From Acidobacteriota bacterium (lineage in GTDB: Bacteria; Acidobacteriota; Polarisedimenticolia; Polarisedimenticolales; Polarisedimenticolaceae): DNA of 64,000 bases. Each line of letters begins with the position of its first letter. The stretch's first letter is position 1. This document shows, in pieces, positions 9,439 through 17,986 of this stretch. The notes beneath the pieces are model-generated. The model did not search any database. It was not told where the DNA came from and saw only the letters and a program-made list of their open reading frames with translations. The stretch is taken from the NCBI GenBank assembly GCA_029861955.1, contig JAOTYK010000015.1:1-64000 (forward strand), written 5' to 3'. Position numbers and translations under genes: made by a program.

Positions 9439-10339
9439 AGACACCGACTCGACATTTGCGACCGTCGCGCTCATCGGCTGGACGAACGTCGGAAAGTCAT
9501 CGCTACTCAATCGACTGATTGACGCAGACGTTGCGGCCGTATCGCATGTCGCGCAGACGACCCGACACAGGATCCTGGGTGTACGGACCGTTCCGGGCCG
9601 CGGCCAGATCGCGTTCGTGGACACACCGGGATTTCATCGACCCCGACATCGGATGAATCGAATCATGCTCGAGACCTCACGTCAGGCGCTTCACGATGTG
9701 GACCTCGTGCTCCATGTCCTCGACGCAACGCGCGATCCCGGACAGGGAGACTCGGATATCGCGGAGTTGCTGGAAAAGGCGTCCGCTCAGAGAGTCGTCG
9801 TCCTGAACAAGGTCGACCTCGTCAGCAACAAGGCGGAGTTGTTACCACGCATGGAGAAGATGGCGGCGGACTGGGGTACTACCGATCTGTTTCCGGTCTC
9901 AGCGTTGTCCGGCGACGGGTGCGATCGGCTGCTGGACGGTCTGTTGACTCTTGCTCCGGCGGGAGATCCACACTATCCCGACGACTACATGACCGACCAG
10001 ACCGAACGGCAACTGGTTACGGAGTGGATCCGCGAGCCCTTGATCTCCTCCCTTAGACAAGAGGTGCCCCACGCGATGGCGGTCGTCGTCGAGTCCTGGG
10101 ACCGGTCGGACAACGGCTTTCTGACGATCCACGCGGCGATCTGGGTCGATCGAGATTCGCAGAAGAGCATCGTCATCGGTGCCGGCGGTTCGCGGTTGAA
10201 GGAAGTCGGAACGACCGCCCGGGCGCGGATCGAGCGGGAACTGGATGCACGGGTTCATCTGGAACTATGGGTCAAGGTGCGTGAGCGCTGGCGCGATGAC
10301 AGGACGCTGCTGCGGGAGCTGGGGATCGACGGGAGCTAG
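9428..10339 (+). CDS. era: GTPase Era
   Basis: Ras-like GTPase that binds 16S rRNA and helps small-subunit assembly. The P-loop GWTNVGKS is at residues 17-24, G3 is DTPG, G4 is NKVD, and a KH domain (VIGAGGSRLKEVGTTARARIE) lies near the C-terminus, as expected for a 303-residue Era. Two starts are possible: the GTG at 9416 and the ATG at 9428. I prefer the ATG, because GAGGG lies at a workable distance upstream. The start lies within the last 11 bases of the preceding CBS-protein gene. Confidence 0.95.
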   Translation: MTTRDTDSTFATVALIGWTNVGKSSLLNRLIDADVAAVSHVAQTTRHRILGVRTVPGRGQIAFVDTPGFHRPRHRMNRIMLETSRQALHDVDLVLHVLDATRDPGQGDSDIAELLEKASAQRVVVLNKVDLVSNKAELLPRMEKMAADWGTTDLFPVSALSGDGCDRLLDGLLTLAPAGDPHYPDDYMTDQTERQLVTEWIREPLISSLRQEVPHAMAVVVESWDRSDNGFLTIHAAIWVDRDSQKSIVIGAGGSRLKEVGTTARARIERELDARVHLELWVKVRERWRDDRTLLRELGIDGS

Positions 10340-10353
10340 CGGTCGGCGGAATC

Positions 10354-10362
10354 TGCTATTAT
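10354..10362 (+). promoter_or_regulatory. Extended -10 element before recO
   Basis: TGC directly followed by TATTAT forms an extended -10 box 54 bases before the recO start, in the only real gap (77 bases) between era and recO. No good -35 hexamer lies 16-18 bases upstream, which extended -10 promoters can tolerate. The same TGN-plus-TATA layout recurs before yceD and before the sigma factor gene near 58.7 kb. Confidence 0.4.
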
Positions 10363-10416
10363 CCCGCGTCCACGACCGCTTCATGGCTGGCTCGAAAAAG
10401 ACGCACGAGGGACGCG

Positions 10417-11184
10417 TTGAAACCCCTACAAGACGACGCATACGTACTCCGTACGCAGCCTCTGGGGGAGTCTGACTGGATCGTCAGTCTGTTGGCGAAG
10501 GAGCATGGTCTCGTGCGCGGTGTCGCAAAGGGTGCGCGACGGAGTCGAAAGCGCTTCGGCGGGTTGCTCCAGACACTCAACGAGGTCAATGCGCGCTGGG
10601 TCGAGAAGCCCGGCAGGGATCTCCACCGGCTGGAGGGTGTCGAGCCCCGTGCCGACTGGACGGAAATCCAGTCCGACCCGATCGTCCACGCGATGTGCGC
10701 CGTTCTCTCCGAGGTCACCGAGGCGTTCAGTCACGAAGCCCAGGCGGAGCGGGATATCTATCGACTGATCGGTGCGATCCTGCAGGCCCTGCGGGACGGG
10801 CACTCGCCCTATCTGCTGCTGCGCTACTTCGAGTTCTGGATGCTTCGACTTCACGGACTTCAGGATCCGATTGACGTCTGTGGGCGTTGTCACGAGGATC
10901 TCGGCCAGAGTCCCAGGCTCGTCGATCACGGTGGACTGATGTGTCGAAAATGTCACGAGGTCGATGGTCGTCCTGGCCGACCCTTCGGTCGCGAGCTGCG
11001 TCGGTTCCTTCTGGAGTTGCAACGCTCGGCACCGAACGATCTCACGCTGGACGTCGCCCAGGCTCGACCGGGTGGCCCGGTGGAGAGTCTCCTGCGAGGT
11101 CGACTGGAGGCATTTGCCGAGCGCCGTTTTCGCACCTATCGTCATTTCGCGCAGTTTCCCGTGGGTGAGGGTCAACCCCGATGA
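10417..11184 (+). CDS. recO: DNA repair protein RecO
   Basis: RecO helps RecA load onto SSB-coated gaps in the RecFOR pathway. The 255-residue protein opens with the usual N-terminal OB fold ([18 protein letters not shown] ... [13 protein letters not shown]). It keeps a four-cysteine zinc motif, CGRC and CRKC, around residues 155-185. The start is TTG at 10417, preceded by GAGGGA; no ATG fits. The gene lies between era and glyQ as in Bacillus and relatives, and its stop overlaps the glyQ start. Confidence 0.92.
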   Translation: MKPLQDDAYVLRTQPLGESDWIVSLLAKEHGLVRGVAKGARRSRKRFGGLLQTLNEVNARWVEKPGRDLHRLEGVEPRADWTEIQSDPIVHAMCAVLSEVTEAFSHEAQAERDIYRLIGAILQALRDGHSPYLLLRYFEFWMLRLHGLQDPIDVCGRCHEDLGQSPRLVDHGGLMCRKCHEVDGRPGRPFGRELRRFLLELQRSAPNDLTLDVAQARPGGPVESLLRGRLEAFAERRFRTYRHFAQFPVGEGQPR

Positions 11185-12071
11185 ATTTTCAGCAACTTCT
11201 TCTTGGTATCCAGCAGTTCTGGGTGGACAAGGGCTGCGTCCTACAGCAGCCGTACGACGTCGAGGTCGGGGCCGGAACGATGGCTCCCGACACGTTCTTT
11301 CGCGTCCTTGGAGAAGAGCCCTGGCGCGTCGCCTACTGTCAGCCTTCCCGTCGGCCGGTCGATGGTCGCTACGGCGAGAATCCGATGCGGCTGTACAAGC
11401 ACTATCAGTTCCAGGTCATTCTGAAACCCGCGCCGCTCGATGTGCAGGACCTGTATCTACAGTCCCTCCGTGCCTTCGGAATCGACCCCGAGGAACATGA
11501 CATTCGGTTCGAGGAAGATAACTGGGAGTCGCCGACGCTCGGCGCCGGCGGCGTTGGCTGGCAGGTCGTGATGGATGGCATGGAGATCTCGCAATTCACC
11601 TATTTTCAGCAGGTCGGCGGGATTGAATTACGGCCGATATCGGTGGAGCTCACCTACGGCATCGAAAGAATCTGCATGTTCCTGAATGACATCCGAAACG
11701 TCTATGACATTCCCTGGACGGAGACGGTACGCTACGGAGACGTTCGACACGCGGAGGAGTACGAACACTCGGCGTACTCCTTTGAAGAGGCCGACATTGA
11801 TTTCTTTCGCGAACAGTTCGAGCGTTGGGAGCGAGAGTCCGGACGGCTGCTGGATCGCGTGCGAGAGGTTGACGGCGAGGAGGTCAACGCTCCGTTGATC
11901 CTTCCCGCCTACGAGGCGACACTCAAGTGTTCGCATCTGTTCAACGTGCTTGACGCGCGGGGCGCGCTGAGTGTGACGGAACGAGCGGCGCATATCCAAC
12001 GAATCCGAAAACTCTCGTGTCGGTGCGCCCGTCATTATCAAGAGAGACTGACACCCGAGGTTCAGACGTGA
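11181..12071 (+). CDS. glyQ: Glycyl-tRNA synthetase alpha subunit
   Basis: Catalytic subunit of the bacterial heterotetrameric glycyl-tRNA synthetase. Residues 1-296 show the typical opening ([17 protein letters not shown]), [16 protein letters not shown], and the [18 protein letters not shown] and [14 protein letters not shown] blocks, all highly conserved in GlyQ. The ATG at 11181 overlaps the recO stop. The stop overlaps a GTG that begins glyS (GTGA), so the two subunits are translationally coupled. Confidence 0.97.
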   Translation: MNFQQLLLGIQQFWVDKGCVLQQPYDVEVGAGTMAPDTFFRVLGEEPWRVAYCQPSRRPVDGRYGENPMRLYKHYQFQVILKPAPLDVQDLYLQSLRAFGIDPEEHDIRFEEDNWESPTLGAGGVGWQVVMDGMEISQFTYFQQVGGIELRPISVELTYGIERICMFLNDIRNVYDIPWTETVRYGDVRHAEEYEHSAYSFEEADIDFFREQFERWERESGRLLDRVREVDGEEVNAPLILPAYEATLKCSHLFNVLDARGALSVTERAAHIQRIRKLSCRCARHYQERLTPEVQT

Positions 12072-14179
12072 GTGATGCACGAACTCTCCTACTGGAGATC
12101 GGCTGCGAGGAGATTCCGGCGCGGATGATTCCGAAGGCGGCGAAGGCGCTCGGAGACGCCGTCGTCCGGATCTTGCAGGAGGCCCAACTCGTCGAACAGG
12201 GAACATGCGTTGCCTGGGGTGGCTCGCGGAGGCTGTCCGTTCGTGTGGCGTCCGTCGGCGAGCGTCAGCCCGACCGCAGAGAGCAAGTCACCGGCCCGCC
12301 CGTCTCCGTCGCCTATGACGCTGACGGCACCCTCACGAAGGCAGGGGAGGGGTTTGCGCGCAAGCAGGGGGTCGACCCCGCTACTCTTCAGCGCGTAACG
12401 ACCGATCGTGGGGAGTACGTCGGCCTCGAGCGCGAAGTCACCGGGCAGACGCTGGCGGAGATTCTCGCGGAGCGTCTCCCGGTCGCCGTGTCGGCCATGA
12501 CCTTCCCGAAGACGATGCGATGGTCCACGGGAGATCATCGATGGGTTCGACCGGTTCACTGGCTCGTGGCGCTTCATGGAAACGAGGTGCTGGCGATGGA
12601 GCTGTTTGGCGTCGCCTCCGGACGAGCGTCAACGGGACATCGTTTTCTCTCGGAAGCCCCCGTCGAGTTGGCAAGCGCCGATGAGTACGTCGAAGCCCTC
12701 CGGGGTGCCCACGTGGTCGTCGACCCCGCCGAGCGGAGGCAACGTGTCGAATCGCTCCTTTCGGCAACCGCAACTCGACTCGGTGGCGTGATCCGTGCGG
12801 ACCCCGACCTGCTTGACGAGGTCGTGGATCTCGTCGAATGGCCCGGTGTGGTCGGCGGCGGGTTCGAAGAGGATTTCCTCGGTCTTCCACCGGAGGTGCT
12901 GGTCGTCACGCTTCGCTATCACCAGAAGTGCTTTTCGATGGAGAACGCGGAAGGGGAGTTGCTCCCCGGATTCCTGGCGATCGCCAATACGGATCGAGAC
13001 CCGTCCGGGCATATCCAGAGGGGTAACGAGTGGGTGGTCTCGGGTCGTCTCGAGGACGCTCGCTTCTTCTGGAAGGAGGATCGCAAGCGAACCCTGGCGT
13101 CGCGCTTAGACGAACTGGGGCGTGTGGTCTTCCACGCCAAAGTCGGCAGTTATCTCGACAAGGCGAAGCGTACCGTGGCGATTGCAACGCGACTAGCGGC
13201 ACGGCTCGATTGGCCGGAAGAACGCACGGCGCGTGCCGGCGAATCGGCCACACTGGCAAAAATCGATCTCGTCACGGGGACCGTCGGCGAGTTTCCCGAG
13301 TTGCAGGGCAAGATCGGCGGTCTGATGCTCCGCGAGGAGGGCGGAGACGTCGAGGTCGCCGATGGCGTGTACGAGCACTACCTCCCCGAGGGGCCGGATG
13401 ATCCGATCCCCGCCAGCGACATCGGCTGCCTGGTCTCGGTGTCCGACAAGTTGGACTCGATCGCGGCCCTCGTCGGCGCAGGGGAGACACCTACCGGGTC
13501 GCGGGATCCGCTCGCTCTTCGACGCGCGGGCTCGGGGCTGTTTCGCGTATTGATCGAACGGGCGTGGGATCTCAGCATCAATGACCTATTACGTGCCTGT
13601 GGCGGTGGGGACGCGTGTGGGGAGTTCCTGGCCGACCGGCTACAGAAGTTTCTGCGGGACGCAGGATTCCATGTCAACGAGATCCAGGCCGTCTGGCTTC
13701 CCTGGATCGAACGCAGCGGCGTCGGCGAGGTCCGTCCCGCCGGAATCGCGGCACGCCTGGCCCCGCTCACCGCCGTCAGGGCCCGGGACGACTTCTCGCG
13801 ACTTGCCGACCTGGTGAAACGGGTCGATACGATTTTGACGCGCAACGCCGAACGATTCGACGGCATGCGCGATCAGGCGGGCGGTGCGTCCGATGGCCTG
13901 TCGTCCGACTCCGAACGGCAACTGGCGACGTTGGTCGAGGCAAAACAAGAGATCCTGGTCAACCAGGAGACGGACGGAAATTACGACGGGGTCGTCGATA
14001 CGCTGGCGATGTTCGTGGAGCCCGTCGACCGCTTCTTCGCCGACGTCCTCGTGATCGACGAGAAGGACCCCGGTGGTTCGGTCGCGCGCGCGGACCTGCT
14101 GGCCCGATTGCGCACCATCCTCATTCGCTGTTTCGATTTGAGAGAGTTGGCCGGGAAGGCCGAGAAGGAGACGGCATGA
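12068..14179 (+). CDS. glyS: Glycyl-tRNA synthetase beta subunit
   Basis: Beta subunit (703 residues) that binds tRNA-Gly and partners GlyQ. The opening [18 protein letters not shown] and the motifs [18 protein letters not shown] and [12 protein letters not shown] are typical. An HD-like region contains [22 protein letters not shown] near residues 396-417. I place the start at the GTG at 12068, which overlaps the glyQ stop; an earlier in-frame start at 12017 would lie inside glyQ. The stop overlaps the ppdK start (ATGA). Confidence 0.96.
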   Translation: MSDARTLLLEIGCEEIPARMIPKAAKALGDAVVRILQEAQLVEQGTCVAWGGSRRLSVRVASVGERQPDRREQVTGPPVSVAYDADGTLTKAGEGFARKQGVDPATLQRVTTDRGEYVGLEREVTGQTLAEILAERLPVAVSAMTFPKTMRWSTGDHRWVRPVHWLVALHGNEVLAMELFGVASGRASTGHRFLSEAPVELASADEYVEALRGAHVVVDPAERRQRVESLLSATATRLGGVIRADPDLLDEVVDLVEWPGVVGGGFEEDFLGLPPEVLVVTLRYHQKCFSMENAEGELLPGFLAIANTDRDPSGHIQRGNEWVVSGRLEDARFFWKEDRKRTLASRLDELGRVVFHAKVGSYLDKAKRTVAIATRLAARLDWPEERTARAGESATLAKIDLVTGTVGEFPELQGKIGGLMLREEGGDVEVADGVYEHYLPEGPDDPIPASDIGCLVSVSDKLDSIAALVGAGETPTGSRDPLALRRAGSGLFRVLIERAWDLSINDLLRACGGGDACGEFLADRLQKFLRDAGFHVNEIQAVWLPWIERSGVGEVRPAGIAARLAPLTAVRARDDFSRLADLVKRVDTILTRNAERFDGMRDQAGGASDGLSSDSERQLATLVEAKQEILVNQETDGNYDGVVDTLAMFVEPVDRFFADVLVIDEKDPGGSVARADLLARLRTILIRCFDLRELAGKAEKETA

Positions 14180-16923
14180 GCCGTTGGGCATATGCGTTCG
14201 GCACCCACCGAACCGACGGTGATGCGACGATGAAGGCCCTCCTGGGAGGGAAGGGGGCCAACCTCGCCGAGATGACGCGGATCGGTATCCCGGTCCCACC
14301 CGGGTTCACCCTGACGACCGCTGCCTGTAACGCCTACTTCCAAGGTGGGGGACGTTTTCCGACCGGCCTCGTGAGCCAGGCCGAGAAGGCCCTGGCCTCA
14401 TTGGAACGACAGCATGGCCGCCGGTTCGGTGACCCGAACACCCCCTTGCTGGTCTCCGTCCGGTCCGGCGCGATGTTTTCGATGCCCGGGATGATGGACA
14501 CGATCCTGAATCTCGGTCTCAATGACCGTTCGGCTCGCGGCCTGGCAGAGAGCAGCGGAGACGCGCGATTCGCGTATGACTCCTATCGCCGATTCATCCA
14601 GATGTACGCCGATGTCGTCCTTGAACTCGGCAAAGAACCGTTCGACAAACTCCTGGAGCAGGCGAAACGTCGACGACGGGTCACGCGGGACATGGACCTG
14701 ACCGCTCGTGACCTGATCTCGTTGACGGAGCGATTCAAGGACTACGTCAAGAAGACAACCGGGCGTGCTTTCCCGCAGGATGCCAAGAAGCAGCTGTGGG
14801 GAGCCGTGCGTGCGGTCTTCCGAAGTTGGAACAACGACCGGGCCAAGATCTATCGACGACAATACGGGATCGCCGATTCGCTCGGGACGGCGGTCAACAT
14901 CCAGTGCATGGTGTTCGGGAATACCGGTGAGGATTGTGCCACCGGCGTCGCATTCACGCGCGACCCCGCGAGTGGCGAGAACAAACTCTACGGCGAGTAC
15001 CTGATCAACGCCCAGGGTGAGGACGTGGTCGCCGGCATCCGGACGCCTCTACCCATCCGTCGTGGTCAATCCGCCGAGTATGACGAAGAGTCTCTCGAAG
15101 CTCGGATGCCGAAGGCGTATCGCGAGTTGCTGGCCATTCGAAAGAAGTTGGAGCAGCACTATTGCGACATGCAGGATGTGGAGTTCACCATCGAGCATGG
15201 CAAGTTGTTCATGCTTCAGACGCGCACAGGAAAACGGACCGGCCGCGCGGCGCTCAAGATCGCGTTTGACCTCCATCGAAGTAAGCGGATCGATCGCAAG
15301 GAAGTTGTCAGGCGGGTCGATCCCGAGATGGTGACCCAACTCATGGCACCGGAGTTCGAACCGGCCGCACTGCTTACCGCGAGCCGCGACGGTCGTCTGC
15401 TGGCGACGGGACTCCCGGCGGGGCCGGGGGCGGCGACGGGGCACATCGCCCTGACGGCGAAGACGGCGGCCTCGATGGCGGCGGCCGGCAAACCCGTTCT
15501 CCTCGTGCGGGCCGAAACCAGCCCCGAGGACATCGGTGGGATGCTGGCGGCGGAGGGGATCGTCACGAGTCGCGGGGGGATGACCTCCCATGCGGCGGTG
15601 GTCGCCCGTGGCATGGGCAAGCCCTGCATCGTCGGTGCCGAAGCGCTCGAGGTCGATGAGAAGGATCGACGCGTCCGTGTGGGACGCACGGTCGTCAAGG
15701 AGGGGGACCTCCTTTCGATGGACGGCGGCCGTGGCTGGGTACTCACCGGCGGGTTAGAGCCCCAGCCCTCGGAGATCCAGGAGTCGGTGCTCCGCCGCGC
15801 GAGCGGAAAGAAGCCGAAGAAGGGCTCCAGCATGTTGACGATGTTCGAGCGCTTGATGCGCTGGGCCGATGCGGAGTCCGGACTGTCCGTCCGGACGAAT
15901 GCCGACACACCGCGGGATGCCCTGGTCGCCCGAGCGCTCGGCGCCCGAGGTATCGGTCTCTGTCGGACCGAGCACATGTTCTTCGGTGACGACCGAATCG
16001 CCGCGATGCGAGAGATGATCCTCGCGAGGGATGAAGAGGGACGACGGAACGCTCTCCGAAAGCTGCTTCCCATGCAACGACGCGACTTCGTCGGGATCTT
16101 CAAGGCGATGGACGGCTATCCGGTCACCATTCGCCTACTCGATCCGCCTCTTCACGAGTTCCTGCCGACCGAGCCGCGACACTTTCGTCAACTGGCGAAG
16201 GACACCGGTCGCTCCGTTGAGGCAGTGGAGCGTCTCGTCGAGCAACTCCGTGAGACCAATCCGATGCTCGGCCATCGCGGCTGCCGCCTCGGCCTGACCG
16301 TACCGGCGATCTATGAAATGCAGGCGACGGCGATCATCGAAGCGGCGATCTCGTGCCGGTCGTCCGGTATCCGGGTCCTCCCGGAAATCATGATCCCGCT
16401 GGTGGGAACGCTGCGGGAGTATACGGACCTCGAGTCCCTGATCCGTCAGATGGCCGGCGCCGTCATGGCCCGGAAGAAGAGTCGTGTCCGGTTCCTCGTC
16501 GGAACCATGATCGAGATTCCGAGAGCCTGCCTGATCGCGGAGCAGATCGCCCAACATGCGGAGTTCTTCTCCTTCGGGACCAACGACCTGACCCAATTGA
16601 CCTACGGCTACTCACGGGACGATGTGGCTCGGTTTCTTCCGGAGTACATCCAGCAGGGCATCCTGCCTGGAGATCCGTTCGAATCGATGGACCCCGAAGG
16701 GGTCGGCAAGCTCGTGGCCACCGCCATCGACGGCGGGCGCGCCGGGAGAAAAGACCTGAAGCTGGGCGTCTGCGGCGAACACGGCGGGGATCCGGCGAGC
16801 GTAAGGATCTTCCACGAATTGGGACTTAATTACGTCTCCTGCTCGCCCTACAGGGTCCCGGTGGCCCGTCTGGCCGCCGCCCAGGCACGCCTCAGTGAGG
16901 GGGGAGGCTCCGGAACGGCGTGA
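14176..16923 (+). CDS. ppdK: Pyruvate, phosphate dikinase
   Basis: PPDK interconverts pyruvate, ATP and phosphate with PEP, AMP and pyrophosphate. The 915-residue length and domain order fit: an N-terminal ATP-grasp domain with GGKGANLAEM, a swivelling domain with the phosphohistidine motif GGMTSHAAVVARGMGKPC (His 472), and a C-terminal PEP/pyruvate barrel with GLCRTEHMFF, GTNDLTQ and VCGEHGGD (Cys 866). The ATG at 14176 overlaps the glyS stop. A ppdK, or a PPDK regulator, next to glyQS is also seen in Gram-positive genomes. No PPDK regulatory protein gene is visible here. PPDK could reverse the pyruvate kinase step and feed PEP to the phosphotransfer relay encoded near 39 kb. Confidence 0.96.
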   Translation: MSRWAYAFGTHRTDGDATMKALLGGKGANLAEMTRIGIPVPPGFTLTTAACNAYFQGGGRFPTGLVSQAEKALASLERQHGRRFGDPNTPLLVSVRSGAMFSMPGMMDTILNLGLNDRSARGLAESSGDARFAYDSYRRFIQMYADVVLELGKEPFDKLLEQAKRRRRVTRDMDLTARDLISLTERFKDYVKKTTGRAFPQDAKKQLWGAVRAVFRSWNNDRAKIYRRQYGIADSLGTAVNIQCMVFGNTGEDCATGVAFTRDPASGENKLYGEYLINAQGEDVVAGIRTPLPIRRGQSAEYDEESLEARMPKAYRELLAIRKKLEQHYCDMQDVEFTIEHGKLFMLQTRTGKRTGRAALKIAFDLHRSKRIDRKEVVRRVDPEMVTQLMAPEFEPAALLTASRDGRLLATGLPAGPGAATGHIALTAKTAASMAAAGKPVLLVRAETSPEDIGGMLAAEGIVTSRGGMTSHAAVVARGMGKPCIVGAEALEVDEKDRRVRVGRTVVKEGDLLSMDGGRGWVLTGGLEPQPSEIQESVLRRASGKKPKKGSSMLTMFERLMRWADAESGLSVRTNADTPRDALVARALGARGIGLCRTEHMFFGDDRIAAMREMILARDEEGRRNALRKLLPMQRRDFVGIFKAMDGYPVTIRLLDPPLHEFLPTEPRHFRQLAKDTGRSVEAVERLVEQLRETNPMLGHRGCRLGLTVPAIYEMQATAIIEAAISCRSSGIRVLPEIMIPLVGTLREYTDLESLIRQMAGAVMARKKSRVRFLVGTMIEIPRACLIAEQIAQHAEFFSFGTNDLTQLTYGYSRDDVARFLPEYIQQGILPGDPFESMDPEGVGKLVATAIDGGRAGRKDLKLGVCGEHGGDPASVRIFHELGLNYVSCSPYRVPVARLAAAQARLSEGGGSGTA

Positions 16924-16938
16924 TGCTAACGGAACTTC

Positions 16939-16967
16939 TTGACGGGTAACTTCCCGGGATTTATATT
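16939..16967 (+). promoter_or_regulatory. Sigma-70-type promoter for the DksA-like gene
   Basis: TTGACG (16939-16944) and TATATT (16962-16967) are separated by 17 bases, each matching five of six consensus positions. Transcription would start near 16974, about 70 bases before the ATG at 17045. A GC-rich hairpin, CCGCCC with GGGCGG (16969-16986, six-base loop), sits at the predicted transcript start and could stabilise the mRNA or affect its translation. Confidence 0.65.
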
Positions 16968-17044
16968 ACCGCCCGTTTGGGGGCGGGTTCAGCCGAGAAC
17001 CTGCACCACAGATCCGAGCCGGGCAACACGTATTGGAGGTCGAG

Positions 17045-17905
17045 ATGGCCGCCAGGTCAGTCAAAAAGAAGGCCGCGAAAAAGAAGGCCACCAAGAAGAA
17101 GAAGAAGACGAAGGCACGTGTGACCAAAACCGCCAAGAAGAAGACCAACAAGAAGAAGAAGATCGTCAAGAAGAAGAAGATCGCGAAGAAGGCGGCCAAG
17201 AAGAGGGTCGTCAAGAAGACCGCGAAGAAGGCCACAAAGACCAAGGCCAAGAAGAAGGTGGCGAAGAAGTTAGCGAAGAAGGGCGGCAAGAAGACCGCCA
17301 AGAAGAAGGTCGTCAAAAAGGTCGCGAAGAAGACTCCCCGCCGCACGAAGAAGGTTGAGAAGATCGCCACGATCGCGCGGCCCGCAAAGGCGGAGAAACT
17401 CGCAGCACCCGCCAAGAAGAAGCGCACGAAGCTGACCCCGGCGCAAAAAGCCGAGCGCGCCGCTCGCCGGAGAAAGGTGGCTTCGCTCAGGAAGATCCTT
17501 CTCGAACGGCACGACAGTCTTCTCGCCGCGTACAACGCTGCAAAGGGGAGTACGCGGGATTCATCTACGGATGGAACCGAGGATTACATCGATTACGCGG
17601 TCAGTTCCTACGACCGCGATTTCATGTTGTCGTTGACGGAGATGGAACGTGGGCAGCTCCGGCTGATCGAGGATGCGCTGGCTCGAATCGATCGTGGCAA
17701 CTACGGCAACTGCATGAACTGCAGTCAAGAGATCCCCGTCAAGCGGCTCGAGGTCGAACCCTGGGCTCGTTATTGCATTCGCTGCCAGGAGCTCTACGAG
17801 ATGGGGCAGCTGGAAGAGGCCGACTTCGAGGATGACGACGATAACGTGCTGGACGAGGCGACCGAGGCTGCCTCGGGGAAGGCCGGGGACGACGACGACC
17901 TCTAG
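17045..17905 (+). CDS. DksA/TraR-type zinc-finger protein with a histone-H1-like lysine tail
   Basis: The start is the ATG at 17045, preceded by an ideal GGAGGT. Residues 1 to about 130 are almost entirely Lys/Ala/Thr/Val repeats (KKxAKK units), resembling bacterial histone-H1-like tails. Residues 140-286 form a DksA/TraR domain with a helical region, the coiled-coil-tip motif DYIDYA (DxxDxA; Asp 180, Asp 183, Ala 185), and a four-cysteine zinc finger (C223-x2-C226 ... C244-x2-C247), followed by an acidic end. DksA enters the RNA polymerase secondary channel and modulates initiation. The tail should bind DNA or RNA electrostatically. Thus it may be an RNA polymerase modulator tethered to nucleic acid. 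A strong promoter lies just upstream. The mRNA is extremely AAG-rich. Confidence 0.85.
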   Translation: MAARSVKKKAAKKKATKKKKKTKARVTKTAKKKTNKKKKIVKKKKIAKKAAKKRVVKKTAKKATKTKAKKKVAKKLAKKGGKKTAKKKVVKKVAKKTPRRTKKVEKIATIARPAKAEKLAAPAKKKRTKLTPAQKAERAARRRKVASLRKILLERHDSLLAAYNAAKGSTRDSSTDGTEDYIDYAVSSYDRDFMLSLTEMERGQLRLIEDALARIDRGNYGNCMNCSQEIPVKRLEVEPWARYCIRCQELYEMGQLEEADFEDDDDNVLDEATEAASGKAGDDDDL

Positions 17906-17986
17906 CACCCGCATCGATCCGGCCGGTTAGAATTCGGGCACTCCTCATCGTAAACTAGATCGGTTTCGCAACTCCGAGGTGGACCG

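Noticed and set aside
8071-9624. 517-residue minus-strand frame opposite the CBS protein gene
   Set aside because: Shadow of a real gene, typical of high-GC DNA; histidine/aspartate-rich low-complexity translation.
17045-17450. AAG-rich stretch as a CRISPR-like or simple DNA repeat
   Set aside because: The repeats vary at codon level and encode a continuous lysine-rich tail, so this is coding low complexity.
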